A stretch of 64,000 nt of DNA from Syncephalastrum monosporum B8922 (lineage: Eukaryota > Mucoromycota > Mucoromycetes > Mucorales > Syncephalastraceae): the NCBI GenBank assembly GCA_000697355.1, contig JNEN01001182.1, positions 124,001 through 188,000 of the forward strand, read 5' to 3'. The stretch's first letter is position 1; every line of letters starts with the position of its first letter. The notes under the pieces were generated by a model. The model was not told the origin of the DNA and did not search any database. It worked only from the letters and a program-made list of their open reading frames with translations. Shown in pieces: positions 31,812 through 43,773 of this stretch. The position numbers and the translations under genes are program-made.

Positions 31812-33697
31812 TTATGTATTTACATTGAGGATTTTTGCCATCACGGTCTCACCCATGAAAGCATGCATGAAGCTGTTGAGCGTGCTGTCGTTGGTCATGA
31901 TTTTGCTCAGCATGCTCAGATTGCTCTCGGCAAGAGTCTGCACGCCCTTATTACGGCATTCCTTGAGCCACACAAGCATGTTCATCACAATCACCACCCA
32001 ATGTTTCCGGTAGTGGCAGTGTATCCGCGTGCTGAGAATGCAAAGAATCTTGGTTATCGCGTCGCAACACACCGACACGATCAACAGCGCGCGCTCCTCG
32101 TCCACGCGCCCGTCAAACCGTGTGTTGACCAGATCCGCGGTGGATGGGGTCTTCATCAAGCGCGATTCTATGAGTAGCCAGCCTATGTAGTACCGTAAGT
32201 TAAGGTAGAGCACACATGGATCGTATTCGTGCTCGCGTGTTAGTCGGACGTCGAGGTAGTCCATCGGGGCTCGGCTCATCCGAAAGTCAGACGGCAACCG
32301 GTAAAAGAATTCAATCAAGCGCTTTTCGATGGCTTCAATGTCTTTACACCGTACTGGGATGGCCGTGAGTGACAAAAGACGCCGCTCGAGTTCTTCGGAG
32401 CCGAGCATCGGGCCCCCGGGAATAATATTCAGCGCAATCACATAGCGAAACACGCGCACCGCGTGAGCCATCTGCAGATCGCCTTCTTCGCATGGCAAGA
32501 CGGTGGGCAGCGTGGCAGTGTCGGGAAGCACGACTGGGTCAAAGTCGTGGACCTTGTCAAACACGTCAAAGGCCAATACTTGGAGCGGCCGCACCGCACA
32601 ATACAAGCGCTTCCATGTCTCAGCGATGACGAGACTCACAAAGTCATTGGCAGCAGGCAGGTCGTACAGATGCTGGAGCTGCGTGGCCATATTCCAGGCA
32701 AGGCCGCTGTAAAACCTTGCCTGCTTGTACTTGGAGGTCAGAATCGCGTAGCGCGACAAAAACCAAAGTGCGGCCAGAGTATCTACGTCGCCCTCGTTAT
32801 CTTCAAACAAGACGTCCTCGAGCATGTCACGCGCCCGTCGGTAGCACTGCTCGGCAAACACGCGGCTACTGACCGGTAAGGGCAAGGAGGTGGTATGGCG
32901 GCAGGTGCTGAGGGCAGCCATGCATGCCACCGCGTTGGTGAGAAGTGAGTCCGGGTTGGCCTTCAGTATAGGCTGGTGGAAGTCGCGCACCAAAGTCGGA
33001 TGGAGAATGTAGGCACACTGGAAATAGCCGTCGACGAGCATTTGCTTGACGTAGTTGGCATAAGCGTCGTGGTTATCTGCGGGGAGCGGCACGGCCTGTA
33101 GGTGCTTGAATGCACGCCAGGTATCCTTGACAACGTAGAAACGAATGTAGTCGGCCTGAATCACTCGGTTTGTCATTAGTACAGCCGTATCGTCCATGAC
33201 CGAATAAGGATTCGGGCTGCGCGGGATATACGAAAAATGCTGCATCAACTGTTGAAGGAGCTGCGAGAGGTCAGCCACTGTCTGGACACCCGTCTCAAAG
33301 CTTGTTTGTTGTCCACGCCGTACGATCCGGACCGTGCGCCTTGCCCTCTCCTTGCGACAGTCCTCAACAAAATCTTCCAAAACGGTCAGGTGGGCATCGA
33401 GATTGCGCAGCAACAATTGCGCATTGTCGTTTGACACAACGACGGCCTGGGCCGACTGGCGTTCGCGTTTGGAAGGCAACTTTGGTTTCTCAATGTGTTT
33501 AACCACGCAGGGAATGCCCATCTTTTTACATCGCTCGCACTGCTGTGTGCCTTGAATGGGTATGCACCGTCGTCGGCGCTTTCGACACTTTTCACCTGCA
33601 TTACCAGCAGGATCAGTCGGTGGCCTTGATCTCGGTTTAATTGACAAGAGGACTTACATGGACCTCTATGATATTCTTCCACAGTAGATTCAGGCAT
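31812..33697 (-). CDS. Zn(II)2Cys6 transcription factor
   Basis: Two exons on the minus strand (33697-33658, 33595-31812) encode 607 residues. The intron interrupts the first cysteine codon of the zinc cluster; once joined the spacing is C-x2-C-x6-C-x8-C-x2-C-x6-C within GPCEKCRKRRRRC and CERCKKMGIPC, the binuclear zinc cluster unique to fungi. A basic linker and a short coiled region follow, then a long helical regulatory part (residues 100-600) of the fungal-specific middle-homology type, with RRARDMLEDVLFED and LAALWFLSRYAI. It should be a nuclear DNA-binding regulator. Start is the ATG at 33697; longer upstream frame lacks an ATG. Targets are unknown. Confidence 0.9.
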
Positions 33698-34204
33698 GGG
33701 GTAAGATAAGTGATGTGATATGGTCTTACAGTCAAACCACAATCCACAAGTGTTACAACGGAAGAAAGCAGGAAAGAAAAAAATAGATGCCGATAAACTA
33801 GCTGAAATTACAGCTAGTTATCTTCAACTATTTCTAGGCACAGACCTCTATTTTGCGTGCACTTTGTCCATGTGCTGCTTCTGTCTCAAGACTCGTGCTA
33901 GGGTAGGTATGAAGGCCCTTCTCGAAGCCATTGTTCTTCCGTGCTCTCTTTGCTGTGCGACGGATCTGTTATAACTATGATCTCTTACAGAATAAACACG
34001 CTCCTTGCTGACTCTGTGTGATCCATTAGGTGAAATAGCCAGCGCTTCGGGTTGGTCGTGTAATGAAAAGCTGGAAAGGTTGAAGTAGATCTAAGAGGGC
34101 GGCACGTGATCTAGCATTATATCTCTTTCGCACGTACCGAGCCATATTACAAGTCAGCTTCGCTCAACGCTTTAACTTGCTTGAACGCGCAATTTCATAC
34201 CACC
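33698..34204. other. Divergent promoter region
   Basis: About 0.5 kb between the zinc-cluster gene (minus) and the NAE1/ULA1 gene (plus). No gene seen. Confidence 0.5.
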
Positions 34205-36326
34205 ATGACAGACCTCAAAACACGCAAATACGATAGACAGCTACGGTACGTGCTTTGAAATCAGCTTTTATATAGCTCGCTTGTTCTAAAGGTGAATAGT
34301 CTGTGGGCTGCGTCTGGTCAGACCGCCCTGGAGAATTCAAAGATCGCCTTGTTAAACGCGACCACAACCGGATGCGAGATCTTGAAAAATCTCATTCTAC
34401 CAGGTACAAAGAGCAGCAGTACTTGTCGACACTCAAATGACACGCTGCTCTATTCTAGGTGTGGGCAGCGTGACGGTGGTGGATGGGTCGACTGTGACAG
34501 AAACGGATATCCAGACCAACTTCTTTTTGGACGCGCACGCGGTCGGACAGCCTAAGGCTGAGTCAGCCGCTGCTCTCTTGAAAGAACTCAATTCAGAAGT
34601 CAACGTACAAAGCGTGAATAAGGTAAAGTAGCAAAGGAAACAAGAACAGGAGGGAGGACTCAAAGCTGATAATAAACAAGTCGCCTGAGGATATACTGCA
34701 CAACGACCCCGCCCTTTTGGATACCTTCTCTGTCATCATTGCCACCAACCTCCATGACGAGGAAACGCTTCTCTTATCTGACATTTGCGAAAAAAGCGCC
34801 AAAACACTTGTATCCGTGCGCTGTAAGGGGTTCTGCTCTCTGTTCCGCGTCCAGGCACCCGAGCACCACAGTAAGCACCCAAATCTTTTGCGATGCACGC
34901 ACTAAATGACTCTGCAGTCGTTGAACCCCACACCGAGAATGTGGTTGATTTGCGTCTCGGTGCGCCTTTTGCTTCCCTGCGTGACCATGCCAAAACGTAC
35001 GACCTTGACACACTCGACCAGACAGACCACGGTCACGTTCCTTTTGTCATTGTCCTGATACAGACCATTGAGAAATGGAAGGAGGAGGTAAGCTGCACGA
35101 TCGTGTCCAGGGTATGGGCAGGCATCTCAATTTGTATTAGCACATGGATCGTTTTCCGTCAACTTATCAGGAGCGTAACGAGATCAAGGCCATGTTGAAG
35201 GAGAAGATGCGGACGCCGGACGAAGAGAACTATGAGGAAGCGCTCGCCAATGTTTTCCGTCTGTCTTCTACTTCACCTGTAAGTCCCGAGAGAAAAAACA
35301 ACCTGACACATCGACTCATGTGCATCTTAAGATCACCCCAACCATTTCAAGGCTGTTTCAAGACCCAGCATGCGAAAATATTGACGCCACGGTATGTCCA
35401 AAATGTGGTGGTTTTTTTTTTTTTTCTTTTTTTTGCTGACAAAACTCCCAGTCGGCTCCTTTCTGGATCGTGGCACGCGCGGTACGAGATTTCGTTGCAA
35501 ACGAGGGCGAAGGCGAGCTGCCGCTTTCGGGAAAGCTGCCTGACATGAAGGCGGACACGAACAACTATGTCGCCCTGCAAAACATGTAAGTCAGCCTTCT
35601 GGGTGTGTTTACTGGCTGACCCACAGAGGCCAGATACCGTCAAAAAGCGCTGCAAGACATTGCCGATGTTGCGCTTCGCGTTCGCTGCATGCTCCAAAAC
35701 TTGCAGCTGCCCGAATCGACCGTACCCAAGGAGCTGATTGAAACGTTTTGCCGTAACTCGGCCAATGTCAACGTCATTCGGTACCGGACATTGCGCGAGG
35801 AGCTCACGACCCAGTCGAACGCTGACAAGCTCTGTAAGTTCGCATGTAACATATCGTTTGTATTTTTATTCACAGAATGGTAGTGTCGGCCCTCAAAAGC
35901 GACCCGAATGCAGCATTTAGCATCTTGTTCCGAGCATCCGACAGGTTTTTTAAGGAGCTAGGTCATTACCCGGGCACAAAGCCAGGGGGCGCGGCTGACG
36001 ATGTCGGTCTGCTCAAAACGCATATGCGAGGCGTCCTACAACAGAGTGGCATTGCCGATGACGAGGCGAGCGCATGGCTCGCGACGGAAGACTGCCAGCG
36101 GGCGGTACAAAACTTGTATGTTCACAGATGCGCACATGTATAGAGAGTATCTAACCTTTGAGTTAGTGTTCGGTTCGCCAACAAGGAGGTGCCTAATATC
36201 GCCGCCCTTGCTGGTGGCCTGGTATCGCAAGAAGTCATTAAGCTCGTGACACACCAGTATACGCCCATCAACAACACATGCATCTTCAATGGCATTTCTT
36301 CCACGAGTAGCGTACTTGAGCTTTAG
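34205..36326 (+). CDS. NAE1: NEDD8-activating enzyme E1 regulatory subunit
   Basis: Eleven exons (34205-34245, 34300-34403, 34459-34622, 34681-34870, 34918-35087, 35141-35278, 35332-35391, 35452-35585, 35634-35833, 35884-36115, 36167-36326) join in phase to 530 residues. It starts [20 protein letters not shown], then [29 protein letters not shown], and ends [20 protein letters not shown] and FNGISSTSS, the E1-like (ThiF) fold of APPBP1/ULA1. With the catalytic UBA3 partner it adenylates NEDD8/Rub1 for cullin neddylation in nucleus and cytosol. The exon-10 acceptor used is the second AG (GGTAG); the first would create an immediate stop. About 70 bp separate it from the convergent methyltransferase. 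Confidence 0.94.
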
Positions 36327-36397
36327 ATTCTGAACGTCAAAATACATGAACGTATGAATGTGATGTGTGTGCACTTTATGGATGATGTAGAATGTGT

Positions 36398-37237
36398 CTA
36401 TTGTATCTGGCGGATGATGGATATGCCATCAAATACAGGTAAAACGACGACTTGCAGCCTCGGGTCATTTCTGACCTTTTCGTTGAAGGCATGGATTGCC
36501 CTGGAGGCCTTTAGGATGCGTTTGGATGTCGTATTCGGATCATACGGTTCGTATCCGGCTGTCCGGTGCACCTGTCCCCAGAAGAGCACTAGTGGGTTAC
36601 TGGTTAGCTAGATGGACTTGTCGTGTATTGATTGCTTACCATTATCGACGATGATGACGCCCCGGTCTGCCAGCATATTATTGTCGAGAATGTGGTCGAG
36701 GTAATTGGGGTAGTCGGATTTATTGGCGTCGATAAACACAAGGTCAAACTGGCGATGTTCCTGACTTAGCTTTGCCAAGCTTTCCATTGCATCGCCGAGT
36801 CGCAGGTCAGCTTTGAGACCTGCTTTGTTGATTGCCTCGGCTGCCATGCTCTGCACTGCTGGATCGGCGTCGAGGGAGACGAGTGACCCTGAATCCGGGA
36901 GTGCAGACGCGAGCGCCAACGTCGACGAGCCCGTGAAGGTGCCAATCTCGAGAAGATGGCGTGCACCCAATAAGCCCACCAGCTGGTTCAAGAGGAGACC
37001 TTGTGCCTTCGGTGCCATCATGTGCGCATTGTCCAGTTTGTCTGTCGTTTCCTTGATCAGGTCATCCCAGACGGGTTGTTGTGGAATGGGAGTGCTGTAA
37101 TCGGTCGCATACTTCAGTTCACCGTCGCTGCCCCGGGCTTTGAGTATCGACGCGTTCTTGATGTGCCCACTCGTGTGGTGCCGCACTCGGGATTGTGTGC
37201 GGGCGACAGCTCGTGCCAAGCAAAGATAGCGCTGCAT
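36398..37237 (-). CDS. Class I SAM-dependent O-methyltransferase (family 3, caffeoyl-CoA/catechol type)
   Basis: Two exons on the minus strand (37237-36640, 36588-36398) encode 262 residues. After a basic, possibly mitochondrial, N-terminus come MMAPKAQGLLLNQLVGLLG, the SAM loop LLEIGTFTGSSTLALA, the acidic LVSLDADP, DLVFIDANKSDYPNYL (metal-binding Asp/Asn) and RGVIIVDNVLFWGQV, then a C-terminal VVVLPVFDGISI. This is the layout of small divalent-metal-dependent O-methyltransferases that methylate catechol-like phenolics. The physiological substrate is not evident. The ATG at 37237 is the first in frame; mitochondrial targeting is an inference from Arg content and lack of acidic residues. Confidence 0.9.
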
Positions 37238-38213
37238 GAGAATATCAAGAAGCAAGAGAGCCAGCGATGGCCTAGCTCCTCTAAATTCTTCTCCTTATAT
37301 AAGATAAAACATGCTCTGAACCAGAGGGTCGGTAGGTCAGTTCATGTCAGTGGTGCGGAAATTCGCCCCTGATAATGTTGTCTGCAAATCTACCCGAGTC
37401 TTTGGTTCAGACTAACATTCTTGATCACATGACTCACATGGTGTTGCATTTAGCCTTACAGCGCTTTCTTATCACAGCATCTGGTTTCATGCACAGCCTG
37501 TACTATAATACGACAAATGGCTCAATGATGCGCGAAGAAACGACCGGCATCTTTGTTTGCTGACTTACTTGTATACATGCAGCATGACAGGATGAAACGC
37601 AATGAAAATGATGCCCAACTATCAATTTGTGTCACCCATTGCAGTCGTGAAGCTGCACAGACTGGATACTTGGAAATTGCTACGTATTCATCATGCACAT
37701 ATTCGCGTAGTCCGAACATATGACGAAGGTACGTCTTTCGTTGACGCTAATCAATCTCGCAAAAGGACGAATGCTTTATGCATACAGGTGTTATCCTTTT
37801 CTTAGTGTGTCGACGCCTCGCAACTGCGACTGATGCTGCCCCTTTTGGGGCGATATAACTAAATTACACTGTGTCTATTACAATGAGATAAATACTGGTA
37901 CGTGCGGTATCCTTCTTGGTCAATTTAAGTTGCGCTGTGTTCATCGATTCGCAGCACACAATGACGCGTCTCAGGCGCATGTTAGAATGGGCCACTAAAA
38001 GATGATTTCTCATGCTTTATAGTTTACAGGCATAGAAAGTATGGGAGCAAAAGACAGTGTGGGATGCTCAGGAACCGAATAACAGTGCGATCGTTATCAG
38101 GTCTGCTTATTGTATGAAATAAAATGAATTTGACAACCTCTTTCTTGCACTCCGCGACTTGTTTCCGAAAAGGGCCCACACTTGCCTATTCATATCACTG
38201 CTGCCTGCTCATC
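37238..38213. other. Intergenic region, no gene recognised
   Basis: About 1 kb between divergently transcribed genes; only short chance frames. Confidence 0.5.
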
Positions 38214-41200
38214 ATGTTGTCCCGCACGGGTCTGCTGTTGATCGGCATTGTATTCCATGTTGTCTACCTCTTCAGCATCTTTGACATTTACTTTACATCC
38301 CCGCTTGTCCATGGCATGACCCCTCAGCAAATGACCTTGCCCCCTCCGGCCGATCGTCTCGTCTTGTTTGTAGGCAAGTATCGCGCTTAATCTTATCGTG
38401 TCGACCATGCCGTGTTGACCACCGAAACAGCTGACGGTTTGCGAGCGGACAAGATATTTGAAGAAGAAGGCAAGGCACGAGCACCGTTTTTGCACCGCCA
38501 AAAAGAAAAAGGCACGTACGGCATATCTCATACGCGTGTCCCTACCGAATCCCGACCTGGCCACGTCGCCATCATTGCTGGCTTCTATGAGGATGTGAGT
38601 GCAGTGACAACAGGTAATGACCAGCCGATACACGAAAGTAGATAGACTAAGTCTTATCCAAGGCTGGACCGTGAATCCTGTCGACTTCGACTCCGTGTTC
38701 AATCAATCGAGGCAAACCTGGTCCTTTGGTTCGCCTGATATCCTGCCGATGTTCCAGCAGGGTGCAAGCGACCCTGACCGCGTCAAGACCTTCATGTACC
38801 CACCCGAATTCGAGGATTTCTCAGGAGGTACTACGGGAAGAGGAAGAGAAGTTACGGGGTAGCTGACAGTGAAATCTGGACAGAGGCATCCCACTTGGAT
38901 ACATGGGTCTTTGACCATGTCGAGGCGCTCTTCACCAACGCGACAAGAGATCCCGCGCTCAACAAGCAGCTTCGCGAGAAGAAAGTCGTCTTCTTTCTCC
39001 ATTTACTCGGCCTCGATACCAACGGTCACGGTTTTCGCCCACACTCTGAAGAATATCACAATAACATCAAGCTGGTTGATCGCGGTATTCAGAAAATGGT
39101 GGATATGATTGAAAAGTTCTACGGTCACGACGGACGCACGAGCTACGTATTTACGGCCGACCATGGTATGAATAACCGCGGTGGTCACGGTGATGGTCAC
39201 CCTGATAACACGCGTACGCCTCTTATCACCTGGGGTGCCGGTATCAACACCAACGTGGGCATGCACGACGTCAAACAGGCTGATATAGCTCCACTCATGG
39301 CCACGCTTATCGGTATACCTCTGCCTGTCAACTCGGTCGGCGAGCTGCCGCTGGATTATCTGCAGCCAGATGAACATTTCCGCGCCGAAGCTGCTTTTAC
39401 AGTGGCACGCGAAATTTCCGCGCAGTATCAAGTGAAGCATGGTTAGTATCTATTGCGAGTGATTCATGGCGGAAGAACTTACGGGATATAGACGAGAAAC
39501 AGGAAAGCGAGCTCTTTTTCAAAACCTTCTCCCAGATGACAGGAGAAAACGCGCCTGACAGGATCGTGACCCAAATTCAACACCTGATTCATGCACGAGA
39601 TTATATTGCGGCGGAAGCACTCGCCAACACACTCGTTGAACTCAGCCTGCGCGGTCTTCGCTACTTCCAGACATATGATTGGCTCTTTTTGCGTGGCACT
39701 ATCACTCTCGGCTACGTCGGCTGGTGCTTCTACTGCTTAGTACACCTGATCGGATACGATGTGCTGCGCGGACCAGTCGAGGCATACCCTCGTGTACAAG
39801 TGCTGGTAAGGAAGTTGTCAGTACCCACAACGTTTATTGATATCGTGTTTCAGGTTGACCTGGCATCCACTCTTGTGTTTGCTGGACTGGCCGGGATGAT
39901 CTGGGTCCAACGTATGCCCATCATGTACTACGCCTACATATTTTTCCCTGTCTTGTTTTGGAATCAAGTTCTGCGCAATGCAGGATATCTGCAGCATGCT
40001 GCTTCCAAGGTGGCAGAGTTTGGCATCTTCAGATCACTCGCTTATGCAGCCGCGCTGCTCATTTTCTTGGAGTCGTTGGTAAGATAAAAAAAAAAAAAGA
40101 AGAATGCTTCAAGGAAGATCTAATACTGTATAGATCTTTAGCTATTTCTACCGCGAGCTACTGTCAGCCTGTTTTATTGCCCTATCTTTCTGGCCATTAA
40201 CTACCTCTGTCCGCAAGCAGCAGCCTTATCTTGCCTGGGGATGGACCGCAGCATGTTTATGCACGAGTGTATTTACATTACTGCCAGTCGACAAGGAGAG
40301 CGATATCACCATAGTGTAAGCACAGAAAAGCTATGTTTCCGCGCATTCTCATCAAATAACAGGTCACTGGGAGCTGCACTGGGACTTGCAGGCGGATATC
40401 TGCTGTTGCGACATTTGCGCTCGAATCAACGCGTGGACCGCCGTACCGCTTGGATTCTACAGGCTCAACTTGTCATGACGCTGTCTTCTCTTTTCCTGGT
40501 TCGCTCTACATCTGCGAGTCTGGCAAGACGCGATGGCCTGCCCTTCTTAAACCAAACCCTGAGCTGGGGTATCTGCAGTAAGTGGGAGAAAAAAAAAACG
40601 GATGGAATGGAGCATAGGCTAATGACCTGCGGAAGCGGTCTCAACCTTTTTCCCGTTCGTATACCACGGTCCGGCCGACAGCGATTATCTCGCCCGCCTT
40701 TTCTCCATCATTCTCGCGTTTGCACCTCTCATGACGCTGCTCAGTATCTCGTATGAGATGCTGTTCTATGTGTCACTGAGCATCACCGGTCTGCTCTGGC
40801 TCGAGATGGAACGTGCCCACTACAGTCCCAAGAAGTTGAAGGAACGGCCCCTCTTGGTACAAGATGCACGCGCCTCCCTCCTATTTCTGTTTTTCATCTG
40901 TGTGGCATTCTTTGGCACGGGTAATGTGGCCTCGCTGAGCAGCTTCTCGTTGGAAAGCGTGTACCGCTTTGTGACCGTGTTTGACCCGTTCATGATGGGT
41001 GCTCTATTGATCGTCAAGATCCTGGTCCCGTTTTTCGTCCTGTCAGCTATTTTTGGCGTTTTGAGCAGCGCGCTAGAGCTACATCCGTTCAGCCTGTTTT
41101 CGGTCGTGCTAACTATCACCGACATCCAGACGATCCATTTCTTTTTCTTTGTCACCGACTATGGCAGCTGGCTCGAAATCGGTACAAGCATCTCACACTT

Positions 41201-41309
41201 CTGTATTGCAGAGCTGTTTATCATCTTTAATATCATCTTGTTCTTGCTGTCACGCGTGCTGGTGGGTCACTTGGTCCCAGCGGGTGTGAAATCAATAAAA
41301 ACATCATAG
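38214..41309 (+). CDS. MCD4: GPI ethanolamine-phosphate transferase 1 (Mcd4/PIG-N)
   Basis: Nine exons (38214-38373, 38431-38613, 38663-38827, 38884-39441, 39492-39805, 39854-40078, 40134-40315, 40363-40577, 40636-41309) encode 891 residues. The N-terminal helix is followed by the alkaline-phosphatase-fold luminal domain with [52 protein letters not shown] and [15 protein letters not shown] (metal ligands), then about 13 hydrophobic segments (PIG-N domain). The enzyme adds ethanolamine phosphate to the first mannose of GPI precursors in the ER. Intron 1 uses a GC donor (G|GCAAGT): only this restores FVADGLRAD. Length is close to yeast Mcd4 (919 residues). Confidence 0.94.
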
Positions 41310-42439
41310 AAGCTTGGTCCATACCATTATTGTATTCTAACTTTTCCATATTAAAATGCAAGGTATTTGTAGGAGCGATAAATATTTACATTAGAGGTCT
41401 ATATGCTTTGCCGTACTTGAATGCCATATCAGAATATGCGGTGGTTTATTGAGTCCTACATGATTTATATAACGTGCTCGTATGATGCTTATTTATCGTG
41501 ACATACTTGCGATAGAAAATCGCTCAGCAGGAAAGTTGTATCCTTCTAGCACTGCACCGTGATAAGCAACTAGGACCATACAATGCGCAGAAATTGGGTC
41601 CAATCTGCTACAGATACAATGGAATATGGGTTGCCATACTTTGTTAGATGGTAGTGACCCACTCAGAATATGAACATGTTGAATCAGTCTTGTGCTTTTT
41701 TGCTTTAGTATTACTCATTATATTCCCTTCCGACGACTTCTAACCATCTAGACATGCTGTCTAAGCGCCGGATATTTCGGCTGCGAGAAGAAGGATGTAC
41801 GCCATATTGTCAACAATACGTACCCTATTATAGGTGTACACAACGCAATCCCGTTCAAAACAGCATACGCAATAAGCAATACATAAGGATGATACATTTA
41901 GGCGCGGCAGGAGATAGATATATGGCAGTCAATAAAGCTAGCACAGTCATGGCATGGTGGTTCATAGTCAATGTATCATTTTACCACCGAGTCGATAGCA
42001 ATATTATCATTCAGCTGTATGTTAAAGAGAAGCGGTACAACCTCCAATCAGTTCTCTATACGAGTTGATGGAGATAGAGCTGCTAGGAAACGTGTGCATA
42101 GCGCTTTACGATGCTTCACATATTTCTACGTAAACTTATATTAGGTGTGATATTTTAGCCTGCAATCATAACCAGCTCCATTCTAGCACTGAGCAGTATT
42201 GTTAGCTGCAATATAATCTATGTACATAGAGTGTTTTCAGTAATAAATTTCTGCTAGCATATATTGGTCTCATGGTATCATACGTAGCAAGGTCTGTTTG
42301 TTTGCGCATAGTATAGGCAAGTACTGTACAGTCGTCTTTGCTTACTGAAAACTATATAAACGAACAAAAATCGGGTAAGATATATCTCAGGATGCAATAT
42401 ATGACATGTAAATATTAGGGCATTCACCGAATCCACCTG
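41310..42439. other. Intergenic region, no gene recognised
   Basis: About 1.1 kb, AT-rich, between convergent genes. No supported frame. Confidence 0.5.
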
Positions 42440-43062
42440 TTAGTTTCCGTCTTCGGACCCTTTTGAGCTGGATTCTTCTGAACTGGATTCGGGGGGATCT
42501 GAATCCTCCACGTCTTCCTCTTCCCTTTTCTCCATACATTTCAGGCAGCGTGGATGGTTGACGTCACGACGTTGCTTCTACAGCATAGCCACGCGCATTA
42601 GTTTCAACGAATGTTCCACATGATTGACTACCTTTGCGAAGGCGCCGCGCGGCTTCAACCGCATACAAACAGCACATGTCAAAGTCGCAGCTACCTGTGG
42701 TGGTGTGCACGCCATGCACATTATCATTGCTGGCTTCTTGTAATAGTACGATGCTTGAGCTACGGATTGTATATCAATGGGAAGTGCGTAATTCCGTACG
42801 CCAACTCATCCATATTACATACGGTGATTTGTGGCCTTAAAATGGAGTCAGACTTTCGTGGATACAGTGGAAAGTACTTTTAGACATACCCACATCAGCT
42901 GTCGCTCCGAGAACTCTTTGTACTGTTTGTTCTGTGTAATGATATGTTAACAACAAAACATGTATTCCAATGCCTGACAGTATTGCTACAGCATGCACGT
43001 ACCTTCTGGCAGACTGCGCTATGCAGCGTCCGATAAGTAGGACTATATTTCTTCATGGGCAT
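42440..43062 (-). CDS. Small zinc-ribbon protein resembling the Stc1 domain
   Basis: Six short exons on the minus strand (43062-43003, 42931-42890, 42835-42823, 42759-42695, 42652-42632, 42577-42440) join in phase to 112 residues. The core reads NKQYKEFSERQLMW, MCMACTPPQPRGAFAKKQRR and HPRCLKCMEK: F-S-x-x-Q-L, then C-x2-C, F-x-K-x-Q-R-R and C-x2-C, the pattern I associate with the second half of Stc1 domains. In fission yeast Stc1 links the RNAi machinery to the heterochromatin methyltransferase complex. The tail is acidic and Ser-rich. The first Cys pair of the domain is not visible, so the 5' end may lie in a missed exon. Two exons are tiny (13 and 21 nt), which lowers confidence. Confidence 0.5.
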
Positions 43063-43317
43063 GCTTTTAAACAGTGGATGACACCAAAAGGAAAAGTGTA
43101 GAGGGAAAGAAGTATATTTGCTCAAACACAATAAAAATAATTATGTCTGAATCTGATCACACGTCACTTGGTGGGTACCAATCACTTTGAGGGTAGAGCT
43201 ATGCGGTAGTTATCCATCATGATAACGTGGCCTATCATCACTGTCTCAGGATCGACACGCGGGCGCCTCCAAAGGTTCGCGAATGGATGGTTTACTGCGG
43301 TTATGGTATGTAAAAAA

Positions 43318-43773
43318 TTATGATTTGATGGTTTGATAGTGGCTCGAGGCAAGCAGCATGTCCATTTGGAATTGGAGAGCGTATGATTGGCTAAGTAGCT
43401 GCTTGACCTGGTCGGACACACGAGCACTCTCCTGCAGTTATCCATTAGCAAATATAACGCGTCCTTGGTATATTCAGTCTATTACCTCGCGTAATCGCCG
43501 TTCTTCGTCAAGCGATGCCTCGTCTGCGTCACGGGATATGGTGTTCGTTGGTGACTGGGGTTGCAAAGCAGTGGCGGTCGCTTTCAGACGCTTGAACAAG
43601 TCGTCGAGGTCGTTGCGAGCTTGCTGAAGGTCGGCCAGTTTGGGTTCCTGCCGCATCGACTGATCGGAGGCATCGGCCACTGCTTGCATTATCGCAATCA
43701 TGCTGCCCCAAATCTTGGCGAGCGTGTCCAGCGCCTCACTTGCTTGTCGATGTTGTTCGTTCATTGAAAACAT
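43318..43773 (-). CDS. Coiled-coil protein, possibly Mediator MED30-like
   Basis: Two exons on the minus strand (43773-43486, 43431-43318) encode 133 residues; an ATG at 43764 is an equally good start. It is entirely helical: EALDTLAKIWGSMIAIMQAV, ARNDLDDLFKRLKATATAL, then DEERRLRE continuing into VSDQVKQLLSQSYALQFQMD and MLLASSHYQ. The middle LFKRL and the E-E-R-R-x-x-x-E start of the last helix recall MED30 of the Mediator head module, which also ends with a long helix. The match is from memory and short helical proteins are easily confused, so the assignment is tentative. The intron is GT-AG, phase 0. Confidence 0.55.
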
